A stretch of DNA of 64,000 bases from Alphaproteobacteria bacterium (GTDB lineage: Bacteria; Pseudomonadota; Alphaproteobacteria; Bin95). The DNA is taken from assembly GCA_020638555.1 (NCBI GenBank), contig JACKII010000001.1, positions 372,001 to 436,000 on the forward strand, read 5' to 3'. The position numbers and the translations under genes were made by a program. This document shows positions 43,018 through 51,630 of this stretch, piece by piece. The notes below the pieces were generated by a model. That model made no database searches and was not told the origin of the DNA. It saw only the letters and a list, made by a program, of their open reading frames with translations. Every line of letters begins with the position of its first letter. Position 1 is the stretch's first letter.

Positions 43018-44652
43018 ATGCTCGTGATGGACGCCATGGCCCAGATCCTGCGGAAGGAGGGCATCGACACCCTGTTCTGCTTCCCGACGACGCCGATCAT
43101 CGAGGCCGCGGTGGGGGCGGGCCTGCGCCCGGTGATCTGCCGGCAGGAACGGGTCGGCGTCGACATGGCGAGCGGCTTCGCCCGCGTCGCCAACGGCAAG
43201 CCGCCGGCGGTGTTCGCCATGCAGTACGGGCCCGGCGCGGAAAACGCGTTTCCGGGCATCGCGTCCGCTTATTCCGACTCCGTGCCGATCCTGCTGCTGC
43301 CGCTCGGCCATGCGCGCGACGCGTCGCAGGTCTATCCGATGTTCAAATCCACCCGCACCTACGAGTCGGTGACCAAGCAGGTGGAGGAGATCACGCTGCC
43401 GGGCGAGGTCGGCAGCGTGATGCGCCGGGCCTTCAACGCGCTGAAGAACGGCCGGCAGGGGCCGGTGATGGTGGAAACGCCGGTGGACGTGGTGAAGCAG
43501 CAACTGGCGGCGGAGCCGGACTATCGGGTGGTGAAGCGGGTGCGTTCGGCCGGCGATCCGCGCGACATCGAGGCCGCCGCCGATTTGCTGGTGGCGGCGC
43601 GGACGCCGATGCTGCTGGCGGGCCAGGGGGTGCTCTACGCCCAGGCCAGCCGGGAATTGCGGGAACTGGCCGACCTGTTGCAGGCCGCCGTCATGACCAC
43701 CAACGACGGCAAGAGCGCCTTCCCGGAGGATCATGCGCTGGCGCTGGGCACTGGCGGCATCGTCTACACCGCCCACGGCAAGGCGATTTTGGCGGAGGCG
43801 GACGTGATCCTGGGCGTCGGTTGCAGCCTGACCCCGCACCGCATCACCAGCCCGGCGCTGCCGGCCTCGGCCAGGGTGATCCACGCCACCAACGATGCCC
43901 GCGACCTGAACAAGAACTACACCACCGAAATCGGCATTCTGGGCGACGCCCGGCTGGTGTTGCAGGGGCTGATCGACTGCGTGCGCGACCGGCTCAAAGG
44001 CAAGGATCGCGACGGTGCCATGGCGCAAAAGATCGCCCGGCTGCGCGACCCGTGGCTGGCGGAATGGCAGGCGAAGCTCACCAGCGCCGAAACGCCGATG
44101 ACGCCCTATCGCGTGCTGAACGAGTTCATGCGCGTGGTCGACCCGGCCGATGCCATCGTCACCCATGACAGCGGCAGTCCGCGCGACCAGATCCTGCCCT
44201 TCTACCGTGCGACGGTGCCGCGCTCCTATCTGGGCTGGGGCAAGTCGCACCAGTTGGGAACGGGGCTCGGCCTCGCCATCGGCGCGAAGGTGGCCGCACC
44301 GGACAAGTTCTGCGTCAATTTCATGGGCGACGCCGCCTTCGGCATGACCGGGCTGGATTTCGAGACGGCGGTGCGCAGCGGCATTCCCTCGTGCACCATC
44401 GTCCTCAACAACTCGACCATGGCGATCGAGATCCCGCACATGCGACTCAGCCACGAGAAGCACCGGGCGCGCGACCTGGGCGGCAACTATGCGGCGCTGG
44501 CCAAGGACCTGGGCGGCTGGAGCGAACGGGTCGAGGACCCGGCCGACGTCGGCAACGCCATCCTGCGGGCCAAGCGGGCGACGGAAGAGGGCCGGACCTG
44601 CCTGCTGGAATTCGTCACCAGCGCCGAAACCGCCTTCTCGAACCGGATTTAG
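43018..44652 (+). CDS. Thiamine pyrophosphate-requiring enzyme (acetolactate synthase-like)
   Basis: A 544-residue ThDP enzyme with the three usual domains. The activating glutamate is Glu44 in CRQERVGVDMASGFAR; the middle domain is about 185-330; the ThDP/Mg motif is GDAAFGMTG...TIVLNN around 437-465. It resembles acetolactate synthase, benzoylformate decarboxylase or sulfoacetaldehyde-type enzymes but is not the housekeeping IlvB (no regulatory subunit beside it). Substrate unknown. It stands alone between two same-orientation copies of the three-hairpin repeat. Confidence 0.85.
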   Translation: MLVMDAMAQILRKEGIDTLFCFPTTPIIEAAVGAGLRPVICRQERVGVDMASGFARVANGKPPAVFAMQYGPGAENAFPGIASAYSDSVPILLLPLGHARDASQVYPMFKSTRTYESVTKQVEEITLPGEVGSVMRRAFNALKNGRQGPVMVETPVDVVKQQLAAEPDYRVVKRVRSAGDPRDIEAAADLLVAARTPMLLAGQGVLYAQASRELRELADLLQAAVMTTNDGKSAFPEDHALALGTGGIVYTAHGKAILAEADVILGVGCSLTPHRITSPALPASARVIHATNDARDLNKNYTTEIGILGDARLVLQGLIDCVRDRLKGKDRDGAMAQKIARLRDPWLAEWQAKLTSAETPMTPYRVLNEFMRVVDPADAIVTHDSGSPRDQILPFYRATVPRSYLGWGKSHQLGTGLGLAIGAKVAAPDKFCVNFMGDAAFGMTGLDFETAVRSGIPSCTIVLNNSTMAIEIPHMRLSHEKHRARDLGGNYAALAKDLGGWSERVEDPADVGNAILRAKRATEEGRTCLLEFVTSAETAFSNRI

Positions 44653-44664
44653 CGGTGCCCTCCG

Positions 44665-44809
44665 CTTCCCCGGGCGCTACGGAGCGCCCCTGTTCCCCGG
44701 ACGGTGCGGAGCGCCGATCCGGGGCCGGTGGCCTCCTTCGAACACGGCGGGCGGAGGTGTTCGCGAGAGCGACCGATCCCGGCTCTCGCCTCCGGCTCGG
44801 CCGGGAAAT
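44665..44809 (+). repeat. Composite three-hairpin repeat, copy E
   Basis: An extra left module (CCCCGGGCGC...GCGCCC) precedes hairpin 1 (CCCCGGA...TCCGGGG, about 44696-44723). The core CGAACAC...GTGTTCG is near 44739-44763, and hairpin 3 (TCCCGGC...GCCGGGA) ends near 44806. It lies between the convergent ThDP-enzyme and aminotransferase genes. Confidence 0.86.
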
Positions 44810-44821
44810 GGGGCGCCCGCT

Positions 44822-45994
44822 CTAGCCGAAAAAGCGGTCGAGGCGGTCGAAGGCCTGGTTGATCCGATCGTCGTCGACGCAATAGGCCACGCGCACATGG
44901 TGCTCGCCGCCGGGGCCGAACGCGCCGCCGGGGGTGGTGGAGACGCCGACCTTGTCCAGCAGGTCCAGGGCGAAGCTATAGCTGTCCTCATGGTCGGCCA
45001 GGATGCGCGGGAAGACGTAATAGGCGCCGTGCGGCCGCACATAGGAAAAGGCGTGGGCGAGCCGGTCCAGCCGCTCGCAGATCAGGTTGCGGCGGCGGGC
45101 GAGGACCTCGCGGAACGCGCCGGTATGATCGGCCTTGTGGGTGAGCGCGGCGATGCCGGCGGCCTGGGAGATGCGCGGCGGGCAGATCAGGGTCGCGTCG
45201 TGCACCTTCATCACCTGCGGCTTCAGCCAGTCCGGCACCACCATATAGCCGAGCCGCCAGCCGCTCATGGCATAGCATTTCGAGAAGGTGAAAAGGTAGA
45301 CCAGCCGCTCGCGCAGTTCCGGCACCGCGGCCGGATGGCAGAAGGCCGCGATATCGGCGGCGTCATAGACGAAGCGGGAATAGGGGTCGTCGGCAATGAC
45401 CAGGAAGTCGTGTTTCGCGGCTAGCCGGGCGATGGCCTCCAGATCCCGGCGCGGAAACACCGTGCCGGTGGGGTTGGAGGGCGTGACCAGCAGCAGCGCC
45501 TTGGTGCGGGGCGTCACCAGGGCGTCCAGGGCGGCGGTGTCGGCGCGCCAGCCGTCCGCCTCGCGCATCGGCCAGAACACCGCCCGGCCGCCGGCGAGTT
45601 TGATCTGCAACAGGTGCGAGGCGAAGCAGGGGTCGGTGACGATCACCTCGTCGCCGGGGTCGAGCAGGGTGCGCAGCACCACCTGCCCCGCCTCCATATT
45701 GCCGGCGGAGACGATGATATTGGCGTCCGCCGAGACCGCATGCCCGCTGCGGGCCAGATGGTCGGCGGCGGCGGCCTGGCGCAGCGCCGGCAGCCCGTCC
45801 GGCAGGGTGTATTTGCCCACCTCCGGGTCCTCCGCCAGGGCGGCGGTGGCGCCGGCGCGGATCGCCTCCGGCGTGCGGAACGAGGGCACGCCCCAGGCGA
45901 GCGAGACGCTGCCCTCGCGCCGTGCGGCCCGTGCGGCCATGTCCTTGATGGCGGACAGGCCGATACTGGCGACGGTTTCGGAAATATTCGACAT
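44822..45994 (-). CDS. Class I/II pyridoxal phosphate aminotransferase
   Basis: A 390-residue fold-type I aminotransferase. It has VSLAWGVPSFRTPEAI, NIIVSAGNMEAGQVVL, TPSNPTGTVFPR, IADDPYSRFVYD and the PLP lysine in FSKCYAMSGWRLGYM near residue 236, with the substrate-binding Arg in HHVRVAYCVDDD. It groups with AspC/PatA-like transaminases, but the amino donor is unknown. ATG at 45994 is chosen; an ATG 12 codons earlier lacks conserved residues. It is divergent from the TauD gene. Confidence 0.88.
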   Translation of the reverse strand: MSNISETVASIGLSAIKDMAARAARREGSVSLAWGVPSFRTPEAIRAGATAALAEDPEVGKYTLPDGLPALRQAAAADHLARSGHAVSADANIIVSAGNMEAGQVVLRTLLDPGDEVIVTDPCFASHLLQIKLAGGRAVFWPMREADGWRADTAALDALVTPRTKALLLVTPSNPTGTVFPRRDLEAIARLAAKHDFLVIADDPYSRFVYDAADIAAFCHPAAVPELRERLVYLFTFSKCYAMSGWRLGYMVVPDWLKPQVMKVHDATLICPPRISQAAGIAALTHKADHTGAFREVLARRRNLICERLDRLAHAFSYVRPHGAYYVFPRILADHEDSYSFALDLLDKVGVSTTPGGAFGPGGEHHVRVAYCVDDDRINQAFDRLDRFFG

Positions 45995-46253
45995 CGACCG
46001 GAACCCCGTTGCGGTATTGGATTGACCCATTGGCGTGGGTGTCGGTTTTGCTTTCGCGAATACTATCAGATCCGGCGCATTCGCGGACAGGCAACCGGCA
46101 GTGTTGCCGCAAGGCGCTGACGGTTTCGGGTCTATTGACGCCCCGGTCCATTGGTGGTGGGGTTCTGGCGATGGCCGGCCGATCGTCGTGCGCCGTCTGC
46201 GGCGCGCTCCGTCGGCCCAATAACCCTTTCAGGGAAAAGGAGCCCCCGAGGAC

Positions 46254-47150
46254 ATGACCAGGAACAGTTGGACCGTGAAGCGCCTTTCGGCCGCGCTGGG
46301 CGCCGAGATCAGCGGCGTGAAACTGGCCGAGGCGACCGGCGACGACATTGCCGCCGTCAAGGATTTGTTGAACGAGCACAAGGTGGTGTTCTTCCCCGGC
46401 CAGTTCCTGAGCCCGGACGAGCACGTGGCCTTCGGCCGCCATTTCGGTGAACTGGAAGGCCATCCGAACCTGAAAGAGCGCAACGCCAAGGAGCATCCGG
46501 AAATCTTTCGCCTGATGGCGAGCGAAGGCGGCGTCGCCGACGAATGGCACACCGACCTGACCTTTCTGGAGCATCCGGCGCTCATGTCGATCCTCAACAT
46601 GAAGATCTGCCCGGAGGTGGGCGGCGACACCATGTGGTGCAGCCTGACCGCCGCCTATGAGGCGCTATCGCCGCCGCTGCAGGAGTTGTGCGACGGCCTG
46701 AGCGCCCTGCATGACGCCCACCCGCACGATCGCTCCGACCGCATGCACATCCATCCGGTGGTGCGCGTCGACCCGGAGACGGGCCGGAAGGCGCTTTATG
46801 TGAACGAGCACTTCACCCGCCGCATCGTCGAGCTGAACGGGCAGGAAAGCGACCACATGCTGGCCTATCTGACCCGCTGGGTGCAGCAGCCGGCCTTCAC
46901 CGTGCGCTATCGCTGGAGCGCCGGCACCATCGGCATGTGGGACAACCGCTTCACCCAGCACTATGTCGTCAACGACTTCGTCGGCGAGCGGGTGATCGAG
47001 CGGGTGACGGTGATGGGCGACACCATTGCCGGCAACGCGCCGCGCTGGCGGCCCTATCCCGAACGGGCCGGCATTTCCGCCATGACCCGCCACGACCGGC
47101 AGCTGATCCGCTATCTGAAAGACGGCGCGCCCGCCCGCGCGGCCGAATAG
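46254..47150 (+). CDS. TauD/TfdA family Fe(II)/2-oxoglutarate dioxygenase
   Basis: A 298-residue oxygenase. The iron ligands are H99 and D101 in DEWHTDLTF and H236 in NRFTQHYVVND, with the 2-oxoglutarate Arg in GERVIERVTV (247/250). This group acts on taurine, alkylsulfates, phenoxyacetates, carnitine-like and other substrates; which one cannot be told. It has an AAAAGGAG-like site before the ATG. It heads a likely operon with two crotonases 94 bases downstream. Confidence 0.9.
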   Translation: MTRNSWTVKRLSAALGAEISGVKLAEATGDDIAAVKDLLNEHKVVFFPGQFLSPDEHVAFGRHFGELEGHPNLKERNAKEHPEIFRLMASEGGVADEWHTDLTFLEHPALMSILNMKICPEVGGDTMWCSLTAAYEALSPPLQELCDGLSALHDAHPHDRSDRMHIHPVVRVDPETGRKALYVNEHFTRRIVELNGQESDHMLAYLTRWVQQPAFTVRYRWSAGTIGMWDNRFTQHYVVNDFVGERVIERVTVMGDTIAGNAPRWRPYPERAGISAMTRHDRQLIRYLKDGAPARAAE

Positions 47151-47244
47151 CGGCCCCCGCACAACCGCATTGCCGACACCGGGGCATGCAGGGCATACCC
47201 CGGTGCATCGTGTTTTGTCGCAATCGCAAGGAAGAGTTCCCGTC

Positions 47245-48018
47245 ATGCCGACTTCGCCCTGGCAGTTCACCACCATCGAGCGCCGCGGCGCCGTGGCCAT
47301 CGTCCGCTTCGACCGCGGCGAGGCGTTGAATGCGTTCAACGAGCCGCTGGTGCGCGAGCTGACCGCCGTCGCCCAGAGCTTTCACAACGACCACGACTGC
47401 CGCGCCATCGTGCTGACCGGAGCGGCCAAGGCGTTCTCCGCCGGGGCCGACCTGAAGGAGACCTATGGCGCGGCCGGCTTCGCCAACCAGCGCGAGCGCA
47501 GCCAGCTCGGCCGGCGGCTCTGCCGCGCCTGGGAGGAGACGCCACAGATCGTGGTCGCCGCCATCGAGGGCCTCGCCGTCGGCGCCGGCGTGGCGCTGGC
47601 GATCTCGTGCGACTGGCGGGTGATGGGCCGGTCGGCCTATCTCTATGTGCCGGAGGTGAAAATCGGCCTGACCCTGCAATGGCAGGCGATCCCGCGGCTG
47701 CTGAACTTCGTCAACCCGGCGCGCGCCAAGCGCATCGTCGTGCTGTGCGAGAAAATGGGCGCGGACATGGCCCATGACTGGGGCCTCGTCGACGAACTGG
47801 CCGACGATGGCCAGGCGGTGGAAGGCGCGCTGAAACTGGCCGAGGCGGCGGCGGCGATGCCGGGCGAGATCGTCACCATGTCGAAAGAGGCGATCAACGC
47901 CACCGCCAACGCCTCGAACCATCTGGCCTCGTTCATGGATTCGGACGTCTCGCTGCTCTGCCGCGACGCGGAGCCGGCCGCCAAGGCGCGCGAAGCCTTC
48001 CGCGCCGGCAAGCGCTGA
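47245..48018 (+). CDS. Crotonase-family (enoyl-CoA hydratase/isomerase) protein, copy 1
   Basis: A 257-residue crotonase. It has ALNAFNEPLV, the oxyanion-hole region AKAFSAGADLKET and IEGLAVGAGVALAISCDWR, then VPEVKIGLTL. Of the two catalytic glutamates of enoyl-CoA hydratase, the first (ELAM in the rat enzyme) is Ala here, the second (PEV) is kept. A true hydratase reaction is therefore doubtful; an isomerase, hydrolase or other crotonase reaction is possible. ATG at 47245 with AAGGAAG upstream. The next gene is a close paralogue 13 bases later. Confidence 0.86.
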   Translation: MPTSPWQFTTIERRGAVAIVRFDRGEALNAFNEPLVRELTAVAQSFHNDHDCRAIVLTGAAKAFSAGADLKETYGAAGFANQRERSQLGRRLCRAWEETPQIVVAAIEGLAVGAGVALAISCDWRVMGRSAYLYVPEVKIGLTLQWQAIPRLLNFVNPARAKRIVVLCEKMGADMAHDWGLVDELADDGQAVEGALKLAEAAAAMPGEIVTMSKEAINATANASNHLASFMDSDVSLLCRDAEPAAKAREAFRAGKR

Positions 48019-48031
48019 GGAGGGGACGGCA

Positions 48032-48805
48032 ATGGCGACATCGCCCTGGCAATTCACCACGGTCGAGCGGCAGGGGCCGGTCGCCGTGGTCCGCTTCGAC
48101 CGCGGCGAGGCCCTGAACGCCTTCAACCAGCCGCTGGTGCGGGAACTGACGGCGGTGGGGCAGAGCTTCCACACCGACCATGACTGTCGCGCGATCGTGC
48201 TGACTGGCACGGCCAAGGCGTTCTCCGCCGGCGCCGACCTGAAGGAGACATTCGGCCCGCAAAGCTTTGCCGAGCAGCGGGCGCGCAGCATGGCCGGCCG
48301 CCATCTCTGCCGCGCCTGGGAGGACGCGCCGCAGATCGTCGTCGCCGCCATCGAGGGTATGGCCGTCGGTGCCGGTGTGGCGCTGGCGATTGCCTGCGAC
48401 TGGCGGGTGATGGGCCGGGGCGCCTATCTCTACGTGCCGGAGGTGAAGGTGGGCCTGACCCTGCAATGGCAGGCGATCCCGCGCCTGCTGAACTTCGTCA
48501 ATCCGTCTCGCGCCAAGCGCATCGTCACGCTCTGCGAGAAGATGGGCGCGGACATGGCCCACGACTGGGGCCTGGTCGACGAACTGGCCGACGACGGCGG
48601 CGCGGTGGCCGGCGCGCTGAAACTGGCCGCGGCGGCGGCGGCGATGCCCGGCGAGATCGTCACCATGTCGAAAGAGGCGATCAACGCCACCGCCAACGCC
48701 CGCAACCACATGGCCTCGTTCATGGACGCCGACGTCTCGCTGCTCTGCTGGGACGCCGAGCCCGCGGTGCAGGCACGCGACGCGTTCCGGGCGGGGAGGC
48801 GGTAG
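48032..48805 (+). CDS. Crotonase-family protein, copy 2 (tandem paralogue)
   Basis: A 257-residue crotonase that aligns with copy 1 without gaps; I count about 37 differences (roughly 86% identity). The same catalytic Glu-to-Ala change is present (VGAGVALAIACDWR), and VPEVKVG is kept. Most differences cluster around residues 74-100, the part near the acyl pocket in crotonases, which may mean a changed acyl group. It follows copy 1 by 13 bases with GAGGGGACGGCA upstream, and ends the operon. Confidence 0.86.
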   Translation: MATSPWQFTTVERQGPVAVVRFDRGEALNAFNQPLVRELTAVGQSFHTDHDCRAIVLTGTAKAFSAGADLKETFGPQSFAEQRARSMAGRHLCRAWEDAPQIVVAAIEGMAVGAGVALAIACDWRVMGRGAYLYVPEVKVGLTLQWQAIPRLLNFVNPSRAKRIVTLCEKMGADMAHDWGLVDELADDGGAVAGALKLAAAAAAMPGEIVTMSKEAINATANARNHMASFMDADVSLLCWDAEPAVQARDAFRAGRR

Positions 48806-48822
48806 GGACGATTTCCTCCGCC

Positions 48823-48858
48823 TCTCCCGTGGAAGCGGGAGTCCCTGCCGGAGAGCCG
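48823..48858. repeat. Single-arm relic of the 9.8-kb inverted repeat
   Basis: TCTCCCGTGGAAGCGGGAGT matches the left arm at 9785-9802 (TCTCCCGCGGAAGCGGGAGC) with two changes, then diverges (CCCTGCCGGAGAG against CCCATGCCTGAG). The opposing arm is missing. It is downstream of the second crotonase. Confidence 0.6.
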
Positions 48859-48889
48859 ACGATCAGGACGTCCGCGGAAATCTTGATCG

Positions 48890-48981
48890 CGTCATTGCGA
48901 GGAGAGACACGACGAAGCAATCCAGGCCGTTTTTCAAGGCGTTAAAACGCTGGATTGCTTCGCCTTCGGCTCGCAATGACG
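48890..48981. repeat. GTCATTGCGAG-type palindromic repeat, second copy
   Basis: Outer arms CGTCATTGCGA (48890-48900) and TCGCAATGACG (48971-48981) are perfect complements; inner arms GAAGCAATCCAG and CTGGATTGCTTC are also complementary, and GCGTTAAAACGC lies near the centre. It fills the gap between the convergent crotonase and lyase genes and could form a long hairpin that ends both transcripts. Confidence 0.88.
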
Positions 48982-49027
48982 GGTTCCGGGAATGGCGGGT
49001 GGCGCCGGAAAAGGAGGCTCCGAGGGC

Positions 49028-49891
49028 TCACCCGCCGAGAAAGTCCTCCGTCCAGGCGTCGTAGCGGTCGGAGCGGGTGTAGACCTGCACCAACTCTTTG
49101 GACGGCAGGCCCTCCAGGTCCTTGGGCGCGACGCCGTCGCGGAGCGCCTTCAGCGTCGCATAGACCGCCTGCTGGGCGGCCATGATCGGCTGGTGGCCCT
49201 GCAGCGCGATGCGCACGCGGCGGCTGGCGAGATAGGCCTTGTCGGCCAGTTCCGGCGTCGCGCCGCCCAGGATCAGCGGCAGCGTCGTCGCCGCACTGAC
49301 CGCGTCCAGTTCGGCGCGGGTCCTGACGCCGACCATGAACAGCGCGTCGACGCCCGCGGCCTCATAGGCCTGGGCCCGCTTCACGCCCTCGTCGAGGCCG
49401 GCGATGGCGATGGCGGACGTGCGGCCGGCAACCACCAGCGACGGGTCCTCCTTCGCTGCCATGGCCGCCTTCATCTTGCCGACGCCCTCGTCGAGCGAGA
49501 GCAGGCGCTGCTTCGCCTCGCCATAGGGCTGGGGCAGTTCCGTGTCCTCGATGCTGAGGCCGGAGACACCGGCCGTCTCCAGCTCCTGCACCGTGCGCAT
49601 GACGCTGAGGGCGTTGCCGTAGCCGTGGTCGGCATCCACCATCAGCGGAATCTCCGCGGCCCGGTTGATGCGCAGGCATTGCTGCGCGAACTCGGTCAAG
49701 GTCATGACGATCAGGTCGGGCGCGCCGAGCACGGTCAGCGAGCCGGTCGAGCCCGCGAACATGCCGACCTCGAAGCCGATATGCTGGGCGATACGCGCCG
49801 ACATCGGGTCGTAGACCGAGCCCGGATGCACGCACTGCTCGCCGGCGATCACGGCGCGGAAGGCGCGCCGGCGGTCGGTCCAGTTGGTCAT
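49028..49891 (-). CDS. Isocitrate lyase/PEP mutase family protein, oxaloacetate decarboxylase-like
   Basis: A 287-residue (beta/alpha)8 enzyme. LMVDADHGYGNALSVMRTVQELE and SIEDTELP are the metal-binding and active-site segments of the PEP mutase/isocitrate lyase superfamily; the first matches the Pseudomonas PA4872-like oxaloacetate decarboxylases, which have this same length. Related enzymes cleave 2-methylmalate-like acids, so the substrate is open. The start overlaps the lactonase stop by ATGA, a strong sign of joint function. Confidence 0.87.
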   Translation of the reverse strand: MTNWTDRRRAFRAVIAGEQCVHPGSVYDPMSARIAQHIGFEVGMFAGSTGSLTVLGAPDLIVMTLTEFAQQCLRINRAAEIPLMVDADHGYGNALSVMRTVQELETAGVSGLSIEDTELPQPYGEAKQRLLSLDEGVGKMKAAMAAKEDPSLVVAGRTSAIAIAGLDEGVKRAQAYEAAGVDALFMVGVRTRAELDAVSAATTLPLILGGATPELADKAYLASRRVRIALQGHQPIMAAQQAVYATLKALRDGVAPKDLEGLPSKELVQVYTRSDRYDAWTEDFLGG

Positions 49892-50694
49892 GCGATCGAG
49901 ACCTTCGGCGCGGCGTCCAGCCGGCAGACCATGCCTTCCAGCTTCGGATCGGCGGCGGGATAGTAGTCGAGCACGGCCGGGTCGTGGCCGGGAATGATGT
50001 GGTCGATGCTGTCCGCCAGCCGGTGCAGCTTGCCCCAGCTCTCGATCATCTGGGCCATGTCGACCAGGATCGGGAACGGCTTCTTGTCCTTGAAATTCAT
50101 GTAGAAATGCGTCGCGTCGCTCGCGACCATGACATAGCCGCGCCGGGTCTTGACCCGCACCGACTGCAGGCCGGCGGCGTGGCCGTTGCAGAGATGGACG
50201 CTGATGCCGGGGGCGATCTGTTCGTCGCCGTCGTGGAACGACACCTGTTCGGCATAGACCTTGCGCACCATCTCGCACACGTCTTCGACGTGATAGGGCA
50301 GGCGCAGCGGCGCGTGGCACATGCAGCGGCCGGTGGCCATCTCCATCTCGCTGTCCTGCAGGTGCAGGCGCGCGTTCTTGAAGTCGCTGAACGTGCCGGC
50401 GTGGTCGTAGTGCAGGTGGGTGATGATGACGTCGTCGACTTTGTTCGAATCGATGCCGAGCAGGGCCAACCCCTCGCGCGGCAGCCGGTCGATCTGGCGG
50501 CCGCGCAGCTTCGCCACCTCGTGGTTGAAGCCGGTGTCGATGACGATGGTGCGTTCGTTGTTGGTGGCGACCCAGACATAATAATCCAGGTGCTTGGAGA
50601 GGTCATGCGGGTCGCCGCCGATGAAATTCTCGCTCATCGGCCGGTTCAGCACCGAGCCGTATTTGATGGCATAAAGGTCGTAGGTGTCGTTCAC
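49888..50694 (-). CDS. MBL-fold hydrolase of the N-acyl homoserine lactonase family
   Basis: A 268-residue metallo-beta-lactamase-fold protein. The dinuclear-metal motif HLHYDHAG is near residue 103, with later ligands in HLCNGHAAG, MVASDATHF and IIPGHDPAV. Whole-length similarity is to the AiiA/AttM-type lactonase family, but the substrate need not be an acyl homoserine lactone. The GTG at 50694 has GGAAGGAA about eight bases upstream; an in-frame TTG 11 codons earlier is weaker. No luxI/luxR genes are near. Confidence 0.84.
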   Translation of the reverse strand: MNDTYDLYAIKYGSVLNRPMSENFIGGDPHDLSKHLDYYVWVATNNERTIVIDTGFNHEVAKLRGRQIDRLPREGLALLGIDSNKVDDVIITHLHYDHAGTFSDFKNARLHLQDSEMEMATGRCMCHAPLRLPYHVEDVCEMVRKVYAEQVSFHDGDEQIAPGISVHLCNGHAAGLQSVRVKTRRGYVMVASDATHFYMNFKDKKPFPILVDMAQMIESWGKLHRLADSIDHIIPGHDPAVLDYYPAADPKLEGMVCRLDAAPKVSIA

Positions 50695-50826
50695 GGGCGT
50701 TCCTTCCGGTGTTGCAGGGGGCGGCAAGGCCTCGCGGCAACGTTGGCGCGATCCGGCGCCGCAGGCAACCGGTTTGCGGAGCGGCCGTGCCGGCGTCGCA
50801 CTGGCGTCGCGCCGACCTCTGGCCTC

Positions 50827-51630
50827 TCAGCCGGCAACGGCCTCGTTGCGATAGCGGCCGGGGGGGATGCCCAGATGCTTGCGGAACATGTAGACGAAGC
50901 TGCTGGTGCTGCCATAGCCGAGGTCGAGTGCCACCTCGGTCACGCTGGCGCCTTTTTCCAGGCGCATGATCGATTCGATCAGGCGCCGGTTGGTGCGCCA
51001 CTGGCCGAACGACATGCCGGTTTCCGCGCGAAACAGACGCGCCAGAGTGCGCGGGCTGGCGCCGGCCTCGCGCGCCATGTCTTCCAGGCTGCCGCTGGAT
51101 TCGGGGTCGTCGATCAGCCGCTGCATCACCCGCGCGAGGCGGGGCTCTTTCGAGATCGGCAGGAACAGCGGGGCGAATTCCATCTCCGCCAATTCGTCCA
51201 GCATGACCTGGGCCAGGCGGGCCGCCGGTCCTTCGCGGGCATAGGCGTTGCCATAGGCGACAGCGCGTTCCAGCAGCGCCTCAAGCAGCCGGTTGACCTT
51301 CAGGGTGCCGCAATGGCCCGGCAGCGCTGCGGCGTATGACGGGTCGATGAACAGCAGCCGCGCGACGACCGGCCCGTGCGAGTGGAGCTCGTGTTCGATA
51401 TGCGGCGGGATCCAGATCGCCAGCCCTGCCGGCACCAGCCAGTTGCCGTCGGTCGTCACCACCCAAATGCTTCCGGCCTCCGCGTAAATAACGTGGCCGC
51501 GGGGGTGAGAGTGGCCGGGCGTGCGGTGCGGCGCCTGCACTTGCCATTCGAAAGACAGGGTCGGGCGGTCGGGATCCACGACATTGCCGAAATCCGGCAC
51601 CTCAACCAATGGCAAGTTTTCGACAGACAT
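50827..51630 (-). CDS. AraC family transcriptional regulator with N-terminal cupin
   Basis: A 267-residue regulator. The N-terminal cupin (PGHSHPRGHVIYAEAGSIWV, IPPHIEHELHSHG) senses a small molecule, and the C-terminal double helix-turn-helix spans about 165-260 (LEDMAREAGASPRTLARLFR, VTEVALDLGYGSTSSFVYMF). ATG at 51630. It is upstream of the lactonase/lyase pair on the same strand (132-base gap) and divergent from the ABM gene, so either may be its target. Confidence 0.9.
   Translation of the reverse strand: MSVENLPLVEVPDFGNVVDPDRPTLSFEWQVQAPHRTPGHSHPRGHVIYAEAGSIWVVTTDGNWLVPAGLAIWIPPHIEHELHSHGPVVARLLFIDPSYAAALPGHCGTLKVNRLLEALLERAVAYGNAYAREGPAARLAQVMLDELAEMEFAPLFLPISKEPRLARVMQRLIDDPESSGSLEDMAREAGASPRTLARLFRAETGMSFGQWRTNRRLIESIMRLEKGASVTEVALDLGYGSTSSFVYMFRKHLGIPPGRYRNEAVAG

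Noticed and set aside
18070..44809. CRISPR array from the repeated intergenic sequence
   Set aside because: The copies are about 105-150 bases long, several kb apart, separated by genes, and built of hairpins; there is no regular repeat-spacer pattern and no cas gene.
49888..50694. Quorum-quenching locus
   Set aside because: The hydrolase belongs to the lactonase family, but no luxI/luxR genes lie nearby and it is coupled to a PEP-mutase-family lyase, so a catabolic role is as likely.
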